Assembly (NCBI GenBank): GCA_965224205.1
Contig: CBDCYN010000036.1
Span: 1-64,000, forward strand
DNA length: 64,000 nucleotides
From: CBDCYN01 sp965224205
GTDB taxonomy: Bacteria; Planctomycetota; Phycisphaerae; Phycisphaerales; Phycisphaeraceae
Direction of reading: 5' to 3'
Shown: one piece after another, positions 52,117-61,300 of the stretch
Layout of the letters: each line of letters begins with the position of its first letter
Numbering within the stretch: the stretch's first letter is position 1
The notes under the pieces: generated by a model
What the model was told of the DNA's origin: nothing
Databases searched by the model: none
Seen by the model: the letters and a program-made list of their open reading frames with translations, nothing else
Translations under genes and position numbers: made by a program

Positions 52117-53985
52117 CTACTTCATCGGTTCTGCACCACCGGTCGAGTTTTGAAGCCAGATCCGCCGTAGCAGCGGTAACAGCTCGTCCGCGGGATTCTG
52201 TTGCGCCGCTAGGTCAAGACCGCGCCGGGTCATCGCCGGGTCTTCCGTTTGGTACCCGAGATACGCCAACATGATCGCTGCATCCCCTCTTGAGCTAAGC
52301 ACAAGCGTTTTCTCCAGCTCTTTCTCGACCCATTGAAGCCGGTCTTGGGATGGCAGCAGATTCACACCGTAACGAGTGGCGATCAGCTCCGGGTGCTGCT
52401 CGAACAAGGCCCGCACATTCAGAGCCGCCGTATGAAACATCGCTGCGCCCAGCTGAGCATGGATCAGGCCCACACGCCCCAGCGGATAATCGGGGGCCAG
52501 CGTGACGACCTGTTCGTATCGGCTCTCAGCCTTGAAGTACCGCCCGGCTGATAAATCCGCCTCAGCCGCACGCAGCAACTTGTTGATTTTGTCCTGCCGA
52601 TCCCCCGCCAGCGTGGTGACACGAGGCAGATCGTAATCGAGGGTATCGAGCAGCTGTTGCAACGCGTCTGGAAGGTCTGGCGTTGCGGCCCCGTCCTGGC
52701 CCACGGATTCGTCTGTGGCGTCAGGGGAGGGGGTTTCACCACGTGGTGTTAGGCCTCGGGCGGCTCGGCGAGCGATATCCGCCTGCGCCGCCCGATCGTT
52801 GGCCGCGTCGGGAGATTCCTTGTTTCGGGGATCGGTGGGTTCCCAAGTCGCGGCAAGATCTTTTTGGTTGTCGGTCGCGGGTGACGGCTCCGCGGTGTCA
52901 CTGGGTGGAGGGACGAGTTGGTTGAGGCCCAAGCCTTCGCGCCCGGTATTGTTTGACGAGATCGAAGGGTCTTCCTTGGCCTGCTGAATCTGCCGCAGCA
53001 GATCGAGGTACACGTCCTGACCAGGGGTGGCGAGGTTGGATTCGACGAGGTCGAACAGCATGGATTCGATCTCATCCAACCGGCCCTGGGGTGCTTGACC
53101 CGGCTGACCAAACGGCTGCGAGGAGAGCTTCGATTGGATCTGCCGACCCAGTTCCAACGATGGCCCTTGGGCGCGGATTGAATAATCGAGCCGATAAGGC
53201 CGCGTGTCCGGGTTGGCGGCTGGGTCGTCGGGGTCTTCGATCACTTCATCATCACGCTCCGGTACCGGACGATCCGAAGACAGATCACGGGCAGGGGCCA
53301 CGCCCAATCCGAACAACGGGGAGGCCCCCATCGACCGGCTGCCTCGTGGGATCAACCCTTCACCAGATAGCGATGGGGAGGACGTGGCGTCCTGAGACCA
53401 ACGGAGAAACGGCTGGGGGGTTACCCCGCCGACAGGGCCGGCCCCGACCACGACCCCTTCTGATTCTTGACTGGCTGATGAAGAACCCGTGTAAAGATGG
53501 GTGTAGCTGCGTGATTGAACGCTGCCCACCCCCAAGCTCGACAAGGGCCGGTACACACGCGGCTGGCCCGTCGTGCCCGGCGATACCCCCACCGGCAGGC
53601 TGCGGGCATGGAACCTGAAAAGATCGTCGCTGCCCAGCTGGTCGCCGAACTCGTTCGTGCTGCCGTAGCCGACGTCATCGTGGAAAAAACCCAACCCGGT
53701 CACGTTGCCGGTGATCACATCGTTAGCTCGCAAATACGCCGGGGGCGCCTGAGCCTGGTTCACCCCACCGCTGCCGGCCCGGAGATTATTATCTAGAGCC
53801 CGGCCATCGCCCAACGCATTCTGAGCTTGGACCCGTGTTGTCCCCACGGCCGTGATCAACAGGGCCATGACCACGGTCACGATCGATCCATCGCGGACAC
53901 AGAGGCGGCTTGAGCAATTCTCAGCCAAATCGGTCCTCGTGGCGATCCTTTCGCAACCAGCGGATATCCAACAGCTCATGATCAT
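52117..53985 (-). CDS. Secreted TPR-containing protein of unknown function
   Basis: 622 residues. A hydrophobic segment near residues 35-53 (SIVTVVMALLITAVGTT, then RVQAQ) is a probable signal peptide; the real start may be a later Met (about residue 40). The N-terminal half is Gly/Ser-rich with LRANDVITGNVTGLGFFHDDVGYGSTNEF. The middle is long, acidic and Pro-rich (disordered). The C-terminal 150 residues contain TPR-like helices (KLLRAAEADLSAGRYFKAESRYEQVVTLAPDYPLGRVGLIHAQLG). Probably a periplasmic or envelope scaffold; no family with known function is recognised. It stands alone. Confidence 0.7.
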   Translation of the reverse strand: MIMSCWISAGCERIATRTDLAENCSSRLCVRDGSIVTVVMALLITAVGTTRVQAQNALGDGRALDNNLRAGSGGVNQAQAPPAYLRANDVITGNVTGLGFFHDDVGYGSTNEFGDQLGSDDLFRFHARSLPVGVSPGTTGQPRVYRPLSSLGVGSVQSRSYTHLYTGSSSASQESEGVVVGAGPVGGVTPQPFLRWSQDATSSPSLSGEGLIPRGSRSMGASPLFGLGVAPARDLSSDRPVPERDDEVIEDPDDPAANPDTRPYRLDYSIRAQGPSLELGRQIQSKLSSQPFGQPGQAPQGRLDEIESMLFDLVESNLATPGQDVYLDLLRQIQQAKEDPSISSNNTGREGLGLNQLVPPPSDTAEPSPATDNQKDLAATWEPTDPRNKESPDAANDRAAQADIARRAARGLTPRGETPSPDATDESVGQDGAATPDLPDALQQLLDTLDYDLPRVTTLAGDRQDKINKLLRAAEADLSAGRYFKAESRYEQVVTLAPDYPLGRVGLIHAQLGAAMFHTAALNVRALFEQHPELIATRYGVNLLPSQDRLQWVEKELEKTLVLSSRGDAAIMLAYLGYQTEDPAMTRRGLDLAAQQNPADELLPLLRRIWLQNSTGGAEPMK

Positions 53986-54354
53986 CTCCTGCCAGAAATA
54001 ACTCGCACGCGATCCGTTCCTCCCCTATTAATCATAGATTAAGGCCCCTAGAAAAGCGATCGATGGCTATTGCGTAGAAATTGATAGGACGATCAAGGAT
54101 CGATGACGATCTTGCCCCCGACACAACGTAAACGTCAGCGCCGTGACCATCACCCCGGCGTGACGTTTGAGGATCACGGGGTGTAACCAGTCAGCCCTGG
54201 ATCTTAGAGACATAGACCGATCGCGCCCCCAAATACCGTATCGGGTGCGCTGAATACCGGGGATGACCCCGCCGCGTACACCGATCCTGTCGCCCTTTCA
54301 ACCGGCGTGGGATCCACACCAAGCTCGGCACACGCGGTTGCGTTGTAAATCCTG
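53986..54354 (+). other. Intergenic region with a diverged dispersed repeat
   Basis: 369 bases without a gene. A weak relative of the dispersed repeat (TACCGTATCGGGTGCGC) is at 54234-54259, followed by a CCGCCGCGTACA segment that also resembles the sequence after copy b. Nothing else is recognised. Confidence 0.35.
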
Positions 54355-54987
54355 TCACCCGATCCGGGCGGCTGTTGCGGGCCTAACCCTGCTTGTCTGC
54401 CACAGGTGAGCCAGTCCCAGCGTCGCTAAGATCACAAAACCGCTGGGCTCGGGTACGCCGCCGTTCTGGGCCGATATCTCGATCCTGCCCTGGTCGTCGA
54501 GCTCCACCGCTTCGATCGCAGCGGGGATCGCATCGGTATTGAGGATTTCGGTCGCCCCCAGCTCCGGGGGGTTGAGGATCAGGCTATAGCTGCCCGGCTC
54601 GACACCCTCGGTGCTGACCGTGATCGTGGCCAGCAGCCCATCGGCCAGCACGTCGCCGATCCCCGCCAACACCCCGGCTTCCACTATGGACGACGGCACA
54701 CCGGGCGGGGCGATAAAAGAAATCGGGCTCGCGTCCCCGAAGATCGTGCCCGTTTCCAGATCGATATCGGTGATCACGGGACCCGACTCGCCATCATTGA
54801 TCTTCAGACGCAGGTTCACCCCCGCGGTCTGCTCATCGCCTGTCACAAAGATCTCGATCTTCTGATCCGCGGTATCGGGCAATAGCTCGTGATTGCCGAC
54901 CTGCACCATGATCTCGCCGTGAGCCACCGCTAGCGACAGCACAGACCCCAGACAAGCCGGTATCGTACGTTTCCAATCCATGTTCAT
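54355..54987 (-). CDS. Secreted PEP-CTERM protein
   Basis: 210 residues from ATG 54987 (AAGGAG about 5 bases upstream). A signal peptide (TIPACLGSVLSLAVAHG) leads to a beta-rich, cohesin-like looking domain: IMVQVGNHELLPDTADQKIEIFVTGDEQTAGVNLRLKIN... and ILATITVS-type strands. The C-terminus (VPEPSGFVILATLGLAHL, then basic) is a PEP-CTERM sorting signal. Probably exported and attached at the surface. The cohesin-like impression rests on pattern only. The giant gene upstream (63-55 kb) is on the same strand, 357 bases away. Confidence 0.78.
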   Translation of the reverse strand: MNMDWKRTIPACLGSVLSLAVAHGEIMVQVGNHELLPDTADQKIEIFVTGDEQTAGVNLRLKINDGESGPVITDIDLETGTIFGDASPISFIAPPGVPSSIVEAGVLAGIGDVLADGLLATITVSTEGVEPGSYSLILNPPELGATEILNTDAIPAAIEAVELDDQGRIEISAQNGGVPEPSGFVILATLGLAHLWQTSRVRPATAARIG

Positions 54988-55344
54988 GATTCTCCTTATG
55001 CTTTGTTGCGGTTTTTGTTCTCAGATCCACACACAAGCGGGGATAGCGATGTACCACGCCCGCACGCCCCGACTGACGTCACCTTTAAATGAATCCACTT
55101 ATTTCGTCTTTACTCTTTCGCTGGCTAGCGTTCGCCGATCCTCACCTGCCTGGCTCTTCACCAGAGATATCCATCGCGGACGCTGATCTTGCGCCGATCC
55201 CAAGAATGGATGTCGGCCGGGGACCAACAGCCGCGCCCAAGCGACAAGATAGCCTCGTACCCACGGCGACACGGACGCACATTTTCCTCACCCCAGGCCC
55301 CAGCCCGAACCGGATCTACTTATCTCATCCTGCTTAACCATGAT
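54988..55344 (+). other. Intergenic region after the giant gene
   Basis: 357 bases between the end of the giant surface protein gene and the PEP-CTERM gene. No gene, terminator hairpin or repeat was recognised. Confidence 0.35.
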
Positions 55345-58300
55345 TTAACTCGGGATCTCAATCAGTTTCAGGACTGTATCGGAGCGCGTCAAGTGGTTAC
55401 GGGCGATCAACGCGTCAATCACGTTAACACGCCCGTCGTGATTAAGGTCGAACGGATCCGTGATCTTGGCCGAAGACGACCGAACGTTGGCCAACACCCC
55501 CGCAACGTCCGCCATGCTCACATCCGCGTCGGGCTGCCCATCACCGGTTTCTCCGATCCCGTTACCGTAAAAGAACACGTCGTCTTGGGCCAGGCCGGTG
55601 TTCTCGTTGGCCTTGACCGTTACCGAAAGCCACTTCTGCTGCACGTCGTTGTTGTCCCAAGTGATCACCACCCGGTCCGACCCACCCTTGCCCGCCCCGG
55701 GACGGACCGTAACCCCGGTGGGCCCGACAGCCAACGGCCAGTTCTGGGGCGTGTCGTTGTTGCCGACGCGGAACTCGAAATCGTCGGCAGTCAGACCACG
55801 GTTGGCCAGACCCGCGATGTCGATCATCACCCCGTTGATCCCCTTAGCGTAGCTTGAATAGTTCGCAAAAGTCGCCACATGACCCGGTAGCAACGCCACC
55901 TTGTCGGTGGCGATCGCTTGATCGTCAGCCGCGTTGGCCCCGGGATCGCCGCCATCAAACGCCGAATCATTAAAGAATAACAACCGGTCGACCACGACCG
56001 CCTCCACCGGCGCTGCGGCCATCTGGACCGACGCGGGCATCGTCACCAGCTGCAACGCGGTCAGCCGGGTCGCGGGGCTGTTGCGGGCGATGAGCATATC
56101 GATCACGTTCACCAGCCCGTCGCGGTTGAAGTCGAATGGATCGTCGATCGGGGCCGGGTCGAGCTGGGTCCGCGGGTTGTTGCGGGCCGCGAGGATGTCG
56201 GTCACGTTCACCAGCGCGCGGTCGTCGGGATTGCCGAACCCCGTATCCCCCACCGCGTTGCCGAAGAAGAATAGGTCGTCTTCCGCCAGGCCGGTGTTGG
56301 CATTGGCCAAGACCCGCACGCTCAACCATTGCTTCTGGATCTGCCCGTCGTCCCAGGTGATCGTCACCCGGTCCGACCCGCCGTCGCCCTCGCCCGGCCG
56401 GACGGTGACCGATTCCGCCGCCGGCGCGATCAACCACTGGGACGGGTCGTCGTCGTTGCCCACCCGGAATTCGAAATCGTCCACCGATAGCGCCGCCGCG
56501 TCACCCCCCGCGAGGTCGACCATGACCCCGTTAATGCCCAGCGCGAAGCTGGTGTAGTGATCGATCGTCGCCGTCTGCCCCGGCAGCAACGCCCGCTTGT
56601 CCGTGGCGATCGCGTCGTCGTCGCTGCCCCCGTTAGCGGGGTTATCAAAGGACGAGTTGTTGTAGAAGACGTGTCGCCCCACAACCCCGGTCGAGCCGAT
56701 GAGGTTAACCGTCACGGTCTGGGTCGCGGTTGCGCCGTCGTCGTCGGCAACCGAGACCGTCACCGGGATCAACCCGGGTGTGGTTGTTTCGAAAACGTGA
56801 CCGACGCTGAACGCCCCGCCCGACCCCAGCACCAGTGGCAGGGCCACGCCGTCGCCGAAATCGATCGTGCCACGGATCACGTCACCCGCCCCGGCATCAG
56901 CGATCGTGCCGAGGATCGTCACCAGGCCACCCAGCGGGGCGTCCACCGAGCCACTCGTCGCGATCGTCGGCGCCACGTTGCCCACGGAGACCACCATCAC
57001 GTCCTGGCCAAAATCCCCGTCGGAGTCGGTCACCGTCAGCGTCACCACATAGACCCCGTTGTCGTCGGGCGTGAACGCGAACGCCGCGTCGGTTCCGTTA
57101 CCGATCGGTTGGCCATTGCTGGCGTTAACCTGCCAAAGGAACGTGTGGGTATCCAGGGCACCCGCGTCTGTAAAACCAGCCACCAGATCGACCAGGTCGC
57201 CTTCATCGACCGATCGACCCTCTCCAAGATCCACCACCGGCGCAGCGTTCTCGACCAAGACTTCTAGCGTATCGCTGCCCGACTCGCCGTCATCGTCGGT
57301 GACCGTCAGCGATACGGTAAACGTGCCGTTGTCCTGCGGGGTGAAGCTCAGCTGCACGTCCGTGGACGTCGCCACGACCTGCCCGTCGCTGTCGCGGGTC
57401 ACCTCCCACAAGAACGTGTGGGTGTCGGACCCGCCGGTATCCTCAAACGGGGCTGAAAGCTCGATCAGGTCACCCTCGGTGACGGTCAGGCCGGTCACGA
57501 GGTTCGCACCCTCGCCTGGTGCCGCAACCGCTAACCCCTGCCCCAGATCCACCACCGGCGCAGCGTTCTCGACGGTGGCCTGGATCGCATCGCTGCCGGA
57601 TTGCCCCTCATCGTCCGTAACGGTGAGCGTCACGGTTAGTACGCCGTCATCTTCGAGGGTGAAGCTCAGCTGAGCGTCCGTGGACGTCGCCACGACCTGC
57701 CCATCGCTGTCACGGGTGACCTCCCACAAGAACGAATGGGTATCGGCGCTGCCCAAATCGGTAAACGTTGCGGGCAGCTCGATCAGGTCACCTTCGGAAA
57801 CCGTCAGATCGGCCCCGAGGTCGACCGCTGGCACTGCGTTGGCGACCGTGATGACCCGGGTATCCTCGCCCGTGTCCCCGTCGTCGTCCGTCACGCGGAG
57901 GGTCACTGTGTACGTGCCGTTGTCCGTGGGGGTGAAGCTGAACCCCGCGGTTAAGGCCCCCGCGATGAGCTGCCCGTTGCTGGCGACGACCTGCCACTCG
58001 ATCGTGTGCGTATCATCTGCACCGGGGTCGGTGAACGACGCGAGCAGGTCAATCGGATCACCCTCGGTCGCCGCCGAGTCCGAACCCAGATCAACCAGGG
58101 GCACCACGTTGTTGACCGACAAGACGATGCTGTCCATATCCGTCGCACCGCGGTCGTCGGTGGCGGTCAGCGAAACAGCAAACACCCCGTTGTCCTGCGG
58201 AGCAAAGGTGAACAATGTGTCCGCGCTCTCATCCACGATCGCCCCGTTGCGGGTGACCCGCCACAAGAAGCTGTGCGGCTCCGTCGTCTGGGGGTTGGCC

Positions 58301-61300
58301 AATGCCGCGGCGGCATCGAACTCAACCAGCGAACCTTCCTCCACGACCCGGTCGTTGCCCAGGTCCAAGTTCGGGGCCTTGTTCACCGCGTGGATCTCGA
58401 CGGTATCGAGGTACGTCTTGCCGCCGTCGTCGTTGTCCGTGACGGTCAGGGTGACCGTGAATACGCCGTCGTTCTCCGCCGTGAAGTCGAACGCGTCACC
58501 CGTACCGGAAGCCGACTGCCCATTGTCGGAGGTCACCGCCCACTCGAACGTCGCGTCCGTCCCGTTGGACGGGTCAAGGTCGTTAAACACCGCTGACAAC
58601 TCGACCGTGTCGCCCTCGTTGATCGCCGTGAGAGCCGGGTCGATGTTGATCACCGCCACCGGGAAATTGCCGAAATCGACCCCGGTCGCCAGTGGGCTCG
58701 CGTCGGTCAGTGCCACGGCGACTACGCCACCATTCACCGCCGGATCCGGCTGCGTCTGCAAAGAAGCCGTCCCGATGGCTTCGCCCACGCTATACGATTC
58801 GAGCGAAAGCCCAGCGAATGCGTACCGCCCGTTGGCGTCCGTAAGCGTGAACCGCTCGCTGGGGACCTGCGCAGTAGTGTTGGCGAACCGCAGCTGGTCG
58901 AACACGACCGTATCGTCCGCCCCGCCGTTCGTTGCCCGGCCCGTGGCGCGGATGAACGCGATGTCGCTGTCAGCACGGGTGATCGACACGGTCTGAGCCG
59001 CGAACTCGTGCACGACCACGCGGGCGTTATCAAAGCTCAGCAGTAACCGACCGGCCGTGTCGAACGCGATATCTCGCGGCTCCCCGGCCCCGTCGTCGAC
59101 CACCGCCACGCCCATGAACGTTCCCGTCGCCCCGTCGAAGCGGCTCACGCCCCCCAGGTCGCTGGTGACGTAAAGATGCCCGTCCGTCCCGAACGCCAGC
59201 TGAGCGTCCCCACCGACCGATGGCTGACCACCGGCTACAAAGACCGCTCCGGTGTTGCCCGCCGACGGCAGCGGGTCGCCCGTTTCGCCGTCGAACCGCA
59301 CCACGCTGCCCAACGTGCGGTCGATGAGGTACAGATCGCCCTGCGCGTCGAACGTGATGTCCGAAGGCTCTTCAAACACACCCGGAGCACCGGGGATGGT
59401 GACGAACACCTCAAGGTTCTTGGTGTCGGTGTCGTACCGAAGCACACGCGTATCGGCACCGTCGAAATCGGCGATGTAGATCATCCCGTCGGGACCGGCG
59501 ACGATGACCCCTTCGTCGGAGCTCAGCGTCCCGTCGTTGCTGGGCCAGGTCTCCTCGATGAAGTCGCCGCTCTGCCCGTCGTAGATGCGGATATTGCGAT
59601 CGAAGCTACTGGCGACGTAAAGGTTTCCGTCAGCCCCGAACGCGATCGCCTTGGGCCCGCGCGCCTCCTGCGTGCCGGCGCCCATCGTGAACCGCGTGAA
59701 GGTTAACGTCTGCGTGTCGAACCGGTACACCGAGTCGGGCTCGCCATCGTCGCTGACGAACAGATCGCCGCTCGAGTCAAACGTCATCATCCCCGAGAAT
59801 TGGGTCGAACTCAGCCCGCTGAACAGGGACTGCTCGACCGCCCACGGCGCAACGGCGGTGACGCTGACCGTCTCGACTAGCTCCCCGAGGCTGTTGTACG
59901 CTTCGAGGACCGCCAGCCGATCATCCGTTCCCCCGCCGGTGAACGCATCAATCGACACCTGATCCACCGGCACCGGGAAGTCCACCCGAAGCACCGATCC
60001 CCCGTCTTGCCACGTATTGCCCGACGCGTGCCCAAATACCAGCGACCCCGTCGACGCATTGCCGATCGTTGCGACCACCTGCCCGCCGCCGATTTCGTCC
60101 GTGATCACCGCCTCGGCGGGATCCGCGATCGGATCGCCGGCCGCGGCGTCGTCCGGTTCGATCGCCACGTCGAACGCGTCAGTCACTTGCGTGGCGTCGA
60201 ACACCCCGTCCCCGTTGGCGTCCAGGAAGACCGTCACGCCTTCAAGCCCCGGTTCGCCGGTATCGCGGGCCCCGTTGCCGTTGAGGTCGACGAACTTGGT
60301 CCCAAAGATCGCCCGCTCGCCGAAGCTCACCTCGAACGACCGCTGCGTGGTGCGCCCGCGCGAGTCGCCGTCGTGGCCCGGGCCATCGTGAGCGGTGACC
60401 GTAACCTTCGCCAGACCCGTGAACCCGACCTCCGGCGTGGCGGTCAATACGCCGTCCAAAATACTCAAGGTCACTTCTGGAGCATCGCTTTGAGCCGTGA
60501 AGAAGACCGGGTCGCCGTCACCGTCGCTGGCCAACGCCCCCAGGTCCACTACCACCGCGTCACGGGTCGGCCCTTCGATCCGGCTGGGTTGATCGTCACC
60601 CGCTCCACCAGCGACACCCAGCGTCCCATCCAAGCCGTTGCCCGATCGATCGTTCACCGCATCACCCGATCCCTCGCCGAACAACCAGTACCCGACCAAC
60701 CCGGGTTCCTCCGCTGGCAGCGGTCGATCCACGTCGCGTTGGATCTCTCCCTGCGTGCGCGCCACGTCCCAGATACGAAGCTCCGCCAAGTCGCCGTTCA
60801 ACGCCCGGGTCGGATCAAACGCCCCGCCCACCATGGCCTGAGCCTGACCCAGGAACAGCTCCTCAACCGTCAGCCCGATCGCCCCGTTGAGGGTGGTGGC
60901 GCCCTCATCGGTTTCGCCGTCCACGTACACCGTGACCTGGCCGGCAGCCTCGTCGATCACCACCGCGATCTGGTGCCAATCCCCATCGTTAAGGCCCTGG
61001 ACCGAAACATCGATGTTCGTCACTGCCCCGTTGAGGAAGATCCGTACGAATTCGGCGTCGGTGACCTCGATACGCAACGCGTCGGTTGTGCCCGTCGCCG
61101 CGCCGCTGATCACCGTATGAGCACCGGCAGAATCGTCGAACCGCACGAAAAACTCGACGGTCATCGTGGCTAAACCGTCCACCGCCGCCGCCGGCAGGGT
61201 CGCCACGTCGTCATTGCCGTCGAACCGCAGCCCCGCCCTCGCCGCGGTCAGTGGGTCGATCGCCTCGATCGTCGGCCCCGACGGGTTGACGTCGAACGAA

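Noticed and set aside
55089..55857. Plus-strand frames after the giant gene (55089-55337 and 55189-55857)
   Set aside because: No ribosome site and no protein-like pattern; the second one overlaps the end of the giant gene antisense.
57680..58996. A 438-codon plus-strand frame within the giant gene
   Set aside because: Ser/Thr/Pro/Val-rich antisense shadow of the repeated PKD domains, with no plausible start or family.
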